Below, piece by piece: positions 1 to 7,813 of a stretch of 36,067 bases of DNA. The notes under the pieces were generated by a model that was not told the DNA's origin, did not search any database, and saw only the letters and a list, made by a program, of their open reading frames with translations. The translations under genes and the position numbers were made by a program. Position 1 is the first letter of the stretch. Each line of letters starts with the position of its first letter. Origin of the DNA: SZUA-1377 sp964622255 (GTDB taxonomy: Bacteria; Campylobacterota; Campylobacteria; Campylobacterales; QNZT01); contig CAZUPK010000041.1 in NCBI GenBank assembly GCA_964622255.1, positions 1 through 36,067 of the forward strand, read 5' to 3'.

Positions 1-100
1 TTCTTCTCCAGGATTTGATAATATAATAAAAGCTGGGCACAGAAAAGAAATTGTTAACTTGTATAAAAAAATATTAAGTGATTTAGCATATATAAACTAA
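1..100 (+). pseudogene. 3' end of an ATP-grasp gene (copy 1, cut by window edge)
   Basis: The reading frame enters at base 2 and stops with TAA at 98-100. It encodes the last 32 residues of an ATP-grasp protein, starting in the Ser-Ser-Pro-Gly-Phe part of the metal-binding loop. The DNA of 1-119 is repeated exactly at 380-498. The 5' part lies outside the window, so this copy could belong to a complete gene or to another fragment. It is followed directly by an insertion-sequence end fragment. Confidence 0.6.
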
Positions 101-119
101 AGATAAGATAATGTATTAT

Positions 120-172
120 GACCCCCATTTGACAAGACCAAATTAAAATATCTTTTAATTACACATATGCTA
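120..172 (-). mobile_element. Insertion-sequence end fragment A
   Basis: This stretch aligns, with gaps, to 499-567 and to the reverse complement of about 15825-15900: a C-rich tract, then TTGACAAGACCAAAT or a close variant, then a sequence ending in ATGCTAT. At the 15.8-kb copy the same DNA is the stop codon and downstream end of a transposase fragment, so here it is the outer end of the same element in minus orientation. Confidence 0.5.
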
Positions 173-479
173 TAAAAAAGATAATTCAAATGCAAAATAT
201 ACTAATAATCTTAGTCCATTTCATCAAGAAGGTTCTAAAGCAGTATTGATTGAGGATAAAAATCTTTTGGATAAAATAGAAAAATTTTGTAAACCACTTT
301 TTAAAAAAAGTAATATAATATATACTGGCTTAGATATTGCACTTGATCAAAATGAACAACTATGGTTAATTGAGGCAAATTCTTCTCCAGGATTTGATAA
401 TATAATAAAAGCTGGGCACAGAAAAGAAATTGTTAACTTGTATAAAAAAATATTAAGTGATTTAGCATATATAAACTAA
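173..479 (+). pseudogene. ATP-grasp C-terminal fragment (copy 2)
   Basis: The open frame runs from 159 to the TAA at 477-479; the ATP-grasp-like part starts around 173, just after an insertion-sequence end fragment. It shows the C-terminal half of a RimK/D-Ala-D-Ala-ligase-type ATP-grasp fold: GLDIAL, then LWLIEANSSPGF, which carries the Glu and Asn that bind Mg-ATP in this fold. The N-terminal substrate and lid domains are absent, and the only starts are a TTG at 246 without a clear Shine-Dalgarno site. It is read as a truncated duplicate, not a working enzyme. The family is clear; the substrate cannot be told. Confidence 0.6.
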
Positions 480-498
480 AGATAAGATAATGTATTAT

Positions 499-567
499 CT
501 CCCCCCCCCTTTGTCAAGACCAAATTAAAATCTCTTTTTATTTCACCTCTTATGCTACCCCAAGTAA
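499..567 (-). mobile_element. Insertion-sequence end fragment B, with C9 tract
   Basis: Nine consecutive C residues (501-509) are followed by a sequence that closely matches the reverse complement of 15825-15900, including the ACCTCTTATGCTA string that encodes the last residues and stop of a transposase on the minus strand. Only the terminal 70 bases are present. The element body is missing, and 568-633 holds no recognisable gene. Confidence 0.55.
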
Positions 568-620
568 TACCAATTAACAATGGGGAAAAGGACAATAGAA
601 AATGATAAAGTATCGAAATA

Positions 621-860
621 ATGGAGATGTTTGGTGTTTTTAAAGTAACTAATTGATTGAGAATTGGAATTAGTAGAAGTTATAACTATTATGAAAGAAA
701 AGTAAATCCAAAAAAAGAGGCAATTAGACAAAGAATCAAAGAGATAGCTGATGAAGCTCATCCTAAATATCCATACAAACTTAAAGATGTGGAAATCAAC
801 AAATCAAATAAAGTATGGTCAACTGATATCATCTATATCAAAATCAATGGTGGAATAGTG
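621..860 (+). pseudogene. Decayed IS3-type transposase (orfB) fragment, copy 1
   Basis: The frame opens with ATG at 621, meets an in-frame TGA at 654-656 and continues from TTG 657. Downstream it contains a helical N-terminal piece (ISRSYNYYERK) followed by KVWSTDIIYIKINGG, the region around the first catalytic Asp of an IS3/rve-type DDE integrase core. About 80 residues normally lying between these two blocks seem to be missing, as does everything after the first catalytic Asp. The fragment ends abruptly at 860, where a different element's right end begins. A second copy with the same stop and the same internal junction lies at 25362-25628 on the other strand. Confidence 0.65.
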
Positions 861-861
861 T

Positions 862-933
862 AAGACCTGTATAAGTGGGCAAGTCTCGTTTTAAAGCCAG
901 AATCCCCGCCTTTTAGGTGCGGGGAGTATGTCA
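862..933 (+). mobile_element. Solo right end of an IS200/IS605-family element, copy 1
   Basis: The 72 bases contain an imperfect hairpin (AAGACCTG near 862 with CAAGTCT near 880) and a strong hairpin CCCCGC/GCGGGG, ending in GGGGAGTATGTCA. This is the typical 3' end of tnpB-carrying IS200/IS605 elements, where the hairpin region also forms the end of the TnpB guide RNA. No tnpA or tnpB is present. A copy differing at a few positions lies at 23634-23705. The bases just beyond are the 3' end of accC. Confidence 0.6.
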
Positions 934-939
934 AAGTTT

Positions 940-2265
940 TCACCCTAAGTAGTTGGTATCAAAGTTGTTATCTATAAAATCTTGATTTTCCATCATTTTT
1001 AAATGAAAGTCGATAACTGTTTTTATACCTTCAACTTCAAACTCTCTTAGAGCTTCTTTCATTTTTGCAATAGCTCTGTTTCTATCTTCACCCCAAACGA
1101 TAAGTTTTCCTATCGTAGAGTCATAATATTGAGGAACATTATAACCGCAGTATGCATGAGAATCAACTCTTACATTTCTTCCACCAGGAGGTGTCCACTT
1201 TATTATTTTACCTGGACTTGGGATAAATCTTACAGGATCTTCAGCAGTTATTCTACACTCTATAGCATGACCTTTAAACTCTATACTTTCTTGAGGAAAA
1301 AGTTTTTCTCCCTCTGCAACTCTTATCATCCACTCTATGATATCAACTCCGCTTACCATCTCAGAAACAGGATGCTCTACTTGAAGTCTTGTATTCATCT
1401 CCATAAAATAAAAATTACCATGTTTATCTACCAAAAACTCAAAGGTTCCAGCATTTTCATAACCGATGTATTTTGTTGCATTTACTGCTGCTTCGTGTAT
1501 AGCTTTTCTTTTACTAGGAGTTAAAAGCTCTGCTGGAGATTCCTCTATGAGCTTTTGATGTCTTCTTTGTAAAGAACAATCTCTTTCTCCAAGATGAACT
1601 ACATTTCCATATCGGTCTGCTATAACTTGAACTTCAACATGGCGAGGATTTTCTATAAACTTTTCCATATACATACTACCATCACCAAAAGCATTCAATG
1701 CCTCATTTGATGCTGAAAGAAAAGCATTTTCAACCTCATCTTCTGAGTCTATCTTCCTCATACCTCTTCCACCACCACCAGCTGACGCTTTTACTATTAC
1801 AGGATAACCTATCTCATTTGCTAACTTTCTTGCTTCTTGTGGAGTTTTTAAAAGTCCTTCACTTCCCGGAACTACAGGAACTCCAGCTTTTTTCATAACA
1901 TCTTTTGCTTTTGATTTATTACTCATCAGTTGCATAACTTCGACAGATGGTCCTATAAACTTTATATTATGATGTTTACATATCTCAACAAAGTCTTGAT
2001 TTTCGCTTAAAAAGCCATAGCCAGGAAATATAGCGTCGCACTCGGTCATTTCAGCCGCACTTATGATAGCTGGGATGTTTAAATAACTCGTATCACTTCT
2101 ATCTTTTCCTATACAGATGCTAACATCAGCATATTTTAAATAGAGAGCATCTTTATCAGCTTGAGAGTAAACAGCAACTGCTTCTTTGCCCATTTCTTTT
2201 ATAGTTCTTATAGCCCTTAGAGCTATCTCTCCTCTATTTGCTATGAGAATTCTTTTGATAGCCAT
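940..2265 (-). CDS. accC: Biotin carboxylase subunit of acetyl-CoA carboxylase
   Basis: Carboxylates the biotin on BCCP with ATP and bicarbonate, the first half-reaction of acetyl-CoA carboxylase, the committed step of fatty-acid synthesis. At 441 residues it is close to the family's usual length. It starts with the classic KRILIANRGEIALRAIR, has the ATP-binding glycine loop ASAGGGGRGMRKI (about 161-172), and the catalytic EMNTRLQVEHPVSE block (289-302) with the Glu, Asn and Arg that coordinate metal and biotin. The ATG overlaps the accB stop by one base (TAATG), so the two are translationally coupled. The 3' end abuts an IS200/IS605 right end, but the C-terminus looks intact. Confidence 0.97.
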   Translation of the reverse strand: MAIKRILIANRGEIALRAIRTIKEMGKEAVAVYSQADKDALYLKYADVSICIGKDRSDTSYLNIPAIISAAEMTECDAIFPGYGFLSENQDFVEICKHHNIKFIGPSVEVMQLMSNKSKAKDVMKKAGVPVVPGSEGLLKTPQEARKLANEIGYPVIVKASAGGGGRGMRKIDSEDEVENAFLSASNEALNAFGDGSMYMEKFIENPRHVEVQVIADRYGNVVHLGERDCSLQRRHQKLIEESPAELLTPSKRKAIHEAAVNATKYIGYENAGTFEFLVDKHGNFYFMEMNTRLQVEHPVSEMVSGVDIIEWMIRVAEGEKLFPQESIEFKGHAIECRITAEDPVRFIPSPGKIIKWTPPGGRNVRVDSHAYCGYNVPQYYDSTIGKLIVWGEDRNRAIAKMKEALREFEVEGIKTVIDFHLKMMENQDFIDNNFDTNYLG

Positions 2266-2720
2266 TATTTTTTCTCCACTACAAATAGTGGTGTATCAAA
2301 CTCAACAGGCTGTCCATCTTCTACTAGAATTTCTATGATTTTACAGTCAAACTCAGCTTCTATTTCATTCATAATTTTCATAGCTTCTATGATACCCACA
2401 GTTTGTCCTGTATTTACACTATCACCAATTTTTACAAATGCAGGTGCTCCCGGACTTGGTGCTTTATAAAAGGTTCCTACCATTGGTGAGTTTATAGTAA
2501 GTTCTGCAGAAGTTTTTGTTTCTATGGGAGATAGTGGTATTTCAGTTTCTAAAGGAGTAGTTGTAGGTAGCGGTGTTGACACCTGTGTTATAGGTGCTTG
2601 TGTTACGATAGTAGCCTCTTTTGATAAAGAAATAGTAAAATCTTTATCCTCTATTTTTAACTTTGTTATATCACTTTTATCAAAGATTTTTATCAACTCT
2701 TTTATATCATCTTGTTTCAT
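2265..2720 (-). CDS. accB: Biotin carboxyl carrier protein of acetyl-CoA carboxylase
   Basis: Carries biotin between the biotin carboxylase (AccC) and the carboxyltransferase. Residues 1-35 form the short N-terminal domain, 36-75 a Thr/Pro/Ser-rich flexible linker, and 76-151 the biotinyl domain with the EAMKIMNEIEAE motif; Lys115 is the biotinylated residue. The canonical Met after the lysine is Ile here, a conservative change. At 151 residues it has the usual length. It is the first gene of the accB-accC operon, divergent from dcd across a 95-bp gap (2721-2815) that must hold both promoters. Confidence 0.97.
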   Translation of the reverse strand: MKQDDIKELIKIFDKSDITKLKIEDKDFTISLSKEATIVTQAPITQVSTPLPTTTPLETEIPLSPIETKTSAELTINSPMVGTFYKAPSPGAPAFVKIGDSVNTGQTVGIIEAMKIMNEIEAEFDCKIIEILVEDGQPVEFDTPLFVVEKK

Positions 2721-2815
2721 TAATACTCCTAAAATTTAAATAGTTGAATTATAGCTAATTTTACATATGGATATGCTAATATCGGTAGAGTTTAAAAAAT
2801 AATAAGGATTTTTTA

Positions 2816-3376
2816 ATGGGGTTAAAAGCAGATAGTTGGATAAGAAAGATGTCATTGGAACATAAGATGATAGAGCCTTTTTGTGAAGAACAAGTAGGTA
2901 GCGGGGTTGTAAGTTATGGTCTTAGTAGTTATGGTTATGATATAAAAGTTGGAAGAGAGTTTAAAATCTTTACAAATGTAAATTCAACCGTAGTTGATCC
3001 GAAAAATTTTGATAAAGCAAATGTTGTAGATATAGAAACTGATGTTGCCATAGTGCCACCAAACTCTTTTGCACTTGCAAGAACTGTAGAGTATTTTAGG
3101 ATGCCAAGAAATGTTTTAGCTATCTGTCTTGGTAAAAGCACCTATGCAAGATGTGGTATCATCGTAAATGTAACACCATTTGAGCCGGGCTTTGAGGGAC
3201 ATATAACTATAGAGATATCAAATACAACTCCACTACCTGCAAAAATCTATGCAAACGAAGGCATAGCTCAAGTTTTATTTTTAGAAGGTGATGAGCCTTG
3301 TGAAGTTAGTTATGCTGATAAAAAAGGCAAGTATCAAAAACAAATAGGAATAACACTTCCAAAGATACTTAAATAG
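2816..3376 (+). CDS. dcd: dCTP deaminase
   Basis: Deaminates dCTP to dUTP, supplying dUMP for thymidylate synthesis. The 186-residue sequence has the trimeric dUTPase-like fold signatures: LSSYGYDIKVG near the N-terminus, LGKSTYARCGI (105-115) for the phosphates, and PGFEGHITIEISN, where Glu133 matches the catalytic Glu of the E. coli enzyme by motif. AATAAGGA just upstream of the ATG is a plausible ribosome-binding site. The stop TAG touches the stop of the convergent transporter gene with no base between, so transcription of the two must read through or end inside the coding sequences. Confidence 0.96.
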   Translation: MGLKADSWIRKMSLEHKMIEPFCEEQVGSGVVSYGLSSYGYDIKVGREFKIFTNVNSTVVDPKNFDKANVVDIETDVAIVPPNSFALARTVEYFRMPRNVLAICLGKSTYARCGIIVNVTPFEPGFEGHITIEISNTTPLPAKIYANEGIAQVLFLEGDEPCEVSYADKKGKYQKQIGITLPKILK

Positions 3377-4699
3377 TTACCATAAAAAGTATCCTACTAT
3401 TGTAACATAGATAACCCCAAACATATTTGCAAAAAATCCAACTTTTGCCATTTCTTTTATCTTGATAACTCTACTACTCATAACTATGGCATTTGGCGGA
3501 GTTGCAATAGGTAGCATAAAAGCATAACTTGCTGAAATAGTTGTTACAATCATAATAACTACACCTTGTTCTCCCATATTTTTTGCAAACTCATAAAAGA
3601 TTGGTAAAGCTATGGAGGTTAGTGCTGTATTACTTGTAACCTCAGTTGAAAAACTAACAAATAGTGCTATAAAAAATATCATCCAAACAAAAGGCATATT
3701 ACTTATAAATCCAAGTTTTGTGGCTATATCACTAGCAAGTCCGGTTTTACTAAATGCAGTTGCTATGGAAAATCCTGCACCAAATAAAAAGACTATCTCA
3801 TAAGGTATCTCTTTTGTATCTTCCCATCCTAAAAAGCCTATATTTGGCATAAACATCAAAAGCCCATATCCTAAAAGTATCAGTTTTTCATTTAAACCAA
3901 GTCCCATATAATATGGCTTTATGGGAGTGTTTACTAAAAGTAGTAAAACTAAACTTCCTAGTATCCAAAGAAGTCTTTTTTGAGTGTCATTTAGAGTAGG
4001 GATGGTATTATCAAATTTTTCAAGTTTTTCATTTTGAACTCCCAAAGAGAGTATATAAGGTATAGTTAAAAGCATAAGCACAGCTATGGGAGAAACTTTT
4101 ATTACCCACTCTCCAAAAGTTGGTGGGGTTATACCAACACTTTCTAAAAAACCTATAAGTATCATATTTGGTGGTGTTCCTATAGGTGTGATTATACCTC
4201 CTATGCTTGCTCCATATGCTATGGCTAATAAAAATCTTGCCCTTAGTTTTGGATTTTCAGTTAAAAAAAGTCCTATCGGCATAAGCATCAAAGTTATAGT
4301 TGTATTTGATAATATGGAACTTAAAAGTGCAGAGGTAATAGTTAGTGCATAAATGATACCCCTTGGGGTATGAGGGAAAAACGAGAGCAATTTTTTACTT
4401 AAAAATTTGTGAGTTTGAGTTTTTTGAAGAGCTATAGCCATCATAAATCCGCCTAAAAATAAAAATATAATGCTTTTAGAATAGTTTGGTGCAACAGCTT
4501 TTAAGTCTATAATTCCAAATGCTGGAAAAAGTATGATAGGTAAAAGAGAGACTACACCTAGAGGTGAAGCTCCATTTGTCCAAAGAGTAACTAAAAATGC
4601 TATCAATCCTATCAATTTAGCATCAGACAGACTAAAAATTGAGATAGAAAGTGTAAAAAAAAGTAAACCTATAGCTAAAGATTGTAAAATTCCTCTCAT
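3377..4699 (-). CDS. DASS/SLC13-family anion:sodium symporter
   Basis: An inner-membrane carrier of about 440 residues and 11-12 hydrophobic segments. The two Ser-Asn-Thr sodium-binding motifs of the divalent anion:Na+ symporter family are both visible: SNTTITLMLMPIG in the N-terminal half and TSNTALTSIALP in the C-terminal half, each followed by a conserved loop (GTPPNMIL and ATPPNAIVMSS). This suggests uptake of dicarboxylate, citrate or sulfate-like anions; the substrate cannot be fixed from sequence. The ATG at 4699 is chosen over the further upstream ATG at 4741 because AAAGGAGA lies just before it and the hydrophobic segment starts right after it. Confidence 0.88.
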   Translation of the reverse strand: MRGILQSLAIGLLFFTLSISIFSLSDAKLIGLIAFLVTLWTNGASPLGVVSLLPIILFPAFGIIDLKAVAPNYSKSIIFLFLGGFMMAIALQKTQTHKFLSKKLLSFFPHTPRGIIYALTITSALLSSILSNTTITLMLMPIGLFLTENPKLRARFLLAIAYGASIGGIITPIGTPPNMILIGFLESVGITPPTFGEWVIKVSPIAVLMLLTIPYILSLGVQNEKLEKFDNTIPTLNDTQKRLLWILGSLVLLLLVNTPIKPYYMGLGLNEKLILLGYGLLMFMPNIGFLGWEDTKEIPYEIVFLFGAGFSIATAFSKTGLASDIATKLGFISNMPFVWMIFFIALFVSFSTEVTSNTALTSIALPIFYEFAKNMGEQGVVIMIVTTISASYAFMLPIATPPNAIVMSSRVIKIKEMAKVGFFANMFGVIYVTIVGYFLW

Positions 4700-4742
4700 T
4701 TTTTCTTCTCCTTTAGGATTTTTTTTGTTATTATACCACAAA

Positions 4743-4771
4743 TTGAAACTAAGTTCTATTTGTTATATAAA
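4743..4771 (+). promoter_or_regulatory. Sigma-70-type promoter of glmM
   Basis: A TTGAAA box at 4743-4748 and a TATAAA box at 4766-4771 are separated by exactly 17 bases, 40 bases ahead of the glmM ATG. It would serve glmM and lspA. A GAAGG ribosome-binding site sits at 4801-4805. Confidence 0.5.
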
Positions 4772-4811
4772 ATATAACTTTAGATTTTAAATTAAATTAC
4801 GAAGGTTTGCT

Positions 4812-6152
4812 ATGAAGCTATTCGGAACGGATGGAGTTAGAGGAAAAGCGGGAGAAAAACTCACTGCGGCAGTTGCTATGAGACTTGCTATGGCTGCTGG
4901 TATATACTTTAGGAAAAATGCTATAACAAATAAAATACTTGTAGGAAAGGATACAAGAAGAAGCGGATATATGATAGAAAATGCTGTGGTTTCCGGACTT
5001 ACTGCGGTTGGTTTTGATGTTAGACAAATTGGACCTATGCCAACACCTGCTATTGCTTTTTTAACAGAAGATTTAAGATGTGATGGTGGTATAATGATAA
5101 GTGCATCTCATAATTCTTTTGAGGATAATGGTATAAAGTTTTTTGATAAAAGGGGAAATAAACTTCCTGAAGAGATAGAGGCTGAGATAGAAAGTATTTA
5201 TTTTGATGAAAAGCTTTTAATCGAGAGTCAATCAATCGGTATAGAAGTTGGAAGATCTAAAAGAATTGATGATGTCATAGGAAGATATATAGTAAATATC
5301 AAAAACTCTTTTCCAAAAAGTTTAACACTAAATAATCTTAGAATTGTTCTTGATTGTGCTAATGGTGCGGCATACAAAGTTGCTCCGACAGTTTATAATG
5401 AACTTGGTGCTGAAATATTTGTTTTAAATGATAATCCCGATGGTAGTAATATAAATAAAGATTGTGGTGCATTGTATCCTGAAAAGTTGGCTAAAGAGGT
5501 TGGGAGACTAAGAGCTGATATAGGTTTTGCTTTTGACGGTGATGCTGATAGGTTAGTGGTTGTAGATGAAAATGGAGAGATAGTCGATGGTGATAAACTT
5601 TTAGCTTCATTGGCAATTCATCTAAAAAATAATGAACGATTAACAAATAATGGTGTAGTGGCGACTGTGATGAGTAATCGAGCCTTGGAGGATTTTTTAA
5701 CCCAAGAAGGTATTGAGTTTTTTAGATGTGATGTTGGTGATAAACATGTTTTAGAGACTATGCAAAGAGAGGGACTTAGTTTTGGTGGAGAACAGAGTGG
5801 ACATATCATACTTAGTGATTATGCAAAAACAGGTGATGGACTAGCCGCATCTTTACAAGTAGTTTCTATTTTGTTAGAAAGTGGTAAAAAGGCAAGTCAA
5901 GCTTTAAATCCTTTTGAACTTTATCCTCAAATACTTATAAATATGAACATTAAAAATAAAATACCTCTTGAACAAATAGATGGTTATAAAGAGTTAGTTA
6001 AAGAGTTAAATGATTTGGGGGTAAGAACTCTTATAAGATACTCAGGAACCGAGAATCTTTTGAGAATACTTCTTGAAGGAAAAGATACTGAACTTGTATC
6101 TAAAAAAATTAAAGAAGTTAAAAAGTTCTTTGATAAAAAGTTAAATGGCTAG
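4812..6152 (+). CDS. glmM: Phosphoglucosamine mutase
   Basis: Interconverts glucosamine-6-phosphate and glucosamine-1-phosphate on the way to UDP-GlcNAc for peptidoglycan and LPS. At 446 residues it has the standard length. It starts KLFGTDGVRGKAGE, carries the phosphoserine loop GGIMISASHNSF (Ser99 is the phosphorylated residue), the metal loop FDGDADR near 240, the sugar-binding GGEQSGHIILSDY and the phosphate-binding RYSGTENLLRIL near the C-terminus. The stop TAG is followed at once by the lspA ATG, an arrangement familiar from Helicobacter and relatives. Confidence 0.97.
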   Translation: MKLFGTDGVRGKAGEKLTAAVAMRLAMAAGIYFRKNAITNKILVGKDTRRSGYMIENAVVSGLTAVGFDVRQIGPMPTPAIAFLTEDLRCDGGIMISASHNSFEDNGIKFFDKRGNKLPEEIEAEIESIYFDEKLLIESQSIGIEVGRSKRIDDVIGRYIVNIKNSFPKSLTLNNLRIVLDCANGAAYKVAPTVYNELGAEIFVLNDNPDGSNINKDCGALYPEKLAKEVGRLRADIGFAFDGDADRLVVVDENGEIVDGDKLLASLAIHLKNNERLTNNGVVATVMSNRALEDFLTQEGIEFFRCDVGDKHVLETMQREGLSFGGEQSGHIILSDYAKTGDGLAASLQVVSILLESGKKASQALNPFELYPQILINMNIKNKIPLEQIDGYKELVKELNDLGVRTLIRYSGTENLLRILLEGKDTELVSKKIKEVKKFFDKKLNG

Positions 6153-6584
6153 ATGAGTAATAAAATAAAATTTTTATTGATATTTTTAACTATTATAGCT
6201 GTTGATCAAACTATAAAATATCTTTTTACTCACGGAGCAAGAGTAGATGGAAGTTGTATCTCTCTTGTTTTAGCTTACAATAAGGGTGTAGCTTTTTCTA
6301 TGTTTGCCTTTTTGGGTGAATATTTAAAATATCTTCAAGTTGTTATGATAGTAGGAGTATTTGTCTTTCTTTTTATAAAAAAAGAGATTTTAAGTAGGTA
6401 TTTAATAGCTTCTTCACTCATCTTAGCAGGAGGTATAAGTAATATTGCAGATAGATTTTTTCGTGAAGGTGTTGTGGACTATGTTTATTGGCACTGTGGT
6501 TTTGATTTTGCAATATTTAACTTTGCCGATGCAATAATAGATCTTGGAGTTTTACTTATATTTTTAAAATCCTTTAAAAAATAA
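6153..6584 (+). CDS. lspA: Lipoprotein signal peptidase (signal peptidase II)
   Basis: Inner-membrane aspartic peptidase that cleaves the signal peptide of prolipoproteins. Four hydrophobic segments are visible. The two catalytic aspartates lie in GGISNIADRFFREGVVDY and FNFADAIIDLGV, which match the family's conserved boxes; VDQTIKYLF near the N-terminus is the other conserved box. At 143 residues it is slightly short but complete. It directly follows glmM with no gap. A plausible client in this window is the UPF0323 lipoprotein at 33902. Confidence 0.95.
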   Translation: MSNKIKFLLIFLTIIAVDQTIKYLFTHGARVDGSCISLVLAYNKGVAFSMFAFLGEYLKYLQVVMIVGVFVFLFIKKEILSRYLIASSLILAGGISNIADRFFREGVVDYVYWHCGFDFAIFNFADAIIDLGVLLIFLKSFKK

Positions 6585-6599
6585 TTTATTTTGTCGATC

Positions 6600-6620
6600 T
6601 ACCTCTGAATATTGGAGGTG
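6600..6620 (+). promoter_or_regulatory. Hairpin covering the ribosome-binding site of the next gene
   Basis: TACCTCT (6600-6606) can pair with GGAGGTG (6614-6620, two G-U pairs) across a 7-base loop. The right arm is the Shine-Dalgarno sequence of the gene starting at 6623, so the fold would hide it. The stem is short and could be chance. Confidence 0.3.
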
Positions 6621-6622
6621 TT

Positions 6623-7786
6623 ATGAAAATATTAGCTTTGTTATTACTTTTTTTTTCACTCTCTTTTGCTACAGGTTTTCTTGAAGAGATAGAGGAGGGA
6701 GTATCTTTTTATAAACAAAAGCAATATGAAAGAGCTTTGGAAATATTTGACAGGGTATTGATAAATAATCCAAATTCAAAAAGAGCAAGACTAGAGTATG
6801 CAAGAGTTCTATTTGCTATGGGTAGATATGAAGAGTCTAAAAAAGAGTTTTTAATAGTTTTAAATCAAAATCCGCCATCTATTGTAAAAAAAAATATAAA
6901 ATGGTTTATAAAAAGGATAGATAAAAAGATAAAAAAAGATTTTTTTAAAGGTAGTATTTCAGTTGGGATAGTTAGAGATGATAACATAGAAAATAAGTCT
7001 GATAACCCGGTATATGCAGGATTTATAGACAGTAATACCAAAAAAAGAGAAGATAGATTTATAACTACTGAATTTGCTTTGCAATATCAAAGGAGATTAA
7101 AAGATACCATTTGGGGAAATACTTTATATTTTTACGATGAAAGTAACCATAATAGCAATAAAGATAAGATTTCTTATGCCAATTTTACTACAACTTATAA
7201 GTTTTTTGCATTGGGTATCAGAGTCTCTTTGCCTTTTAGTTTAAGTTATACTCAAGTTGATAAAAAAGTGTATATGCAAACCATAGCTTTAAATCCATCT
7301 ATTGCTAAAAAGATAAAAAGTATTGTTTTTATGGGAAATATAGGGTTTGAAAAAAATAAAAATAAAGACAATAATGAAAAGAACACAAAAGTATATTCGA
7401 TAGGAGTAAAATTTTTATGGAGGTTGTATGGATTTTCAAATATTATAGGGGTTGGTTTTAAGGATTATAAAAAAGTTAATGGTGATAGAATAGATGTTGC
7501 AAAAAGAAGGGATAGTTTTTCCCTTGGAACATCTTATAATATTTTAAGAACAAACCTTTTAAATTTTTTATATAAAAAAAGTAGGGATAAGTATAAAGAA
7601 AAAGATCCTTCTATTGTAGATAAAAGGGTTGATAAAGTGGATAAATATAATTTAAATTTTCAACAAGAGATAAAAAAAGATCTCTACTATCAACTAGGAT
7701 TTTCAAAAATAAGTAATAAATCAAATATAGATATTTATTCATATGATAAAAATCTAGTTACATTTAAAGTTACAAAAGAGTTTTAA
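6623..7786 (+). CDS. Outer-membrane protein: TPR domain plus Slam/DUF560-like beta-barrel
   Basis: The 387-residue product has a signal peptide (1-16, ending SFA), two TPR-like helical repeats at about 24-86 (YKQKQYERALEIFDRVL, YARVLFAMGRYEESKKEF) and from about 108 to the end an alternating polar/hydrophobic beta-strand pattern ending in Phe, as in outer-membrane barrels. The first strand, VGIVRDDNIENKSDN, resembles the start of the DUF560 barrel of surface lipoprotein assembly modulators (Slam), which export proteins with a TbpB-like barrel. It is shorter than neisserial Slam, with fewer TPRs. The following gene encodes a secreted protein with a possible barrel-like tail, a candidate client. 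The family link is inference from architecture. Confidence 0.6.
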   Translation: MKILALLLLFFSLSFATGFLEEIEEGVSFYKQKQYERALEIFDRVLINNPNSKRARLEYARVLFAMGRYEESKKEFLIVLNQNPPSIVKKNIKWFIKRIDKKIKKDFFKGSISVGIVRDDNIENKSDNPVYAGFIDSNTKKREDRFITTEFALQYQRRLKDTIWGNTLYFYDESNHNSNKDKISYANFTTTYKFFALGIRVSLPFSLSYTQVDKKVYMQTIALNPSIAKKIKSIVFMGNIGFEKNKNKDNNEKNTKVYSIGVKFLWRLYGFSNIIGVGFKDYKKVNGDRIDVAKRRDSFSLGTSYNILRTNLLNFLYKKSRDKYKEKDPSIVDKRVDKVDKYNLNFQQEIKKDLYYQLGFSKISNKSNIDIYSYDKNLVTFKVTKEF

Positions 7787-7813
7787 GGATTAAGTTTTTT
7801 TTATTTTTTGCCG

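Larger units (their letters stand above)
1..498 (+). repeat. Tandem partial duplication, 379-bp period
   Basis: Bases 1-119 and 380-498 are identical, covering the ATP-grasp 3' end, its stop codon and 19 bases beyond. Both copies are followed by a related C-rich sequence and then the shared string GACCAAATTAAAAT. The repeating unit is therefore a gene 3' end plus an insertion-sequence end. The upstream limit lies outside the window. Confidence 0.85.

Noticed and set aside
501..509. C9 tract as a phase-variable switch
   Set aside because: It is a contingency-type tract, but no reading frame or promoter here depends on its length; it sits in an element end.
555..761. Minus-strand open frame opposite the IS3 remnant (and its twin at 25502-25753 on plus)
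   Set aside because: It appears in both copies only because the DNA is duplicated; the product is a Ser/Ile/Phe-rich shadow of the transposase frame.
4699..4741. Longer N-terminus of the DASS transporter from 4741
   Set aside because: The extra 14 residues are polar and include the translated ribosome-binding site of the better start at 4699.
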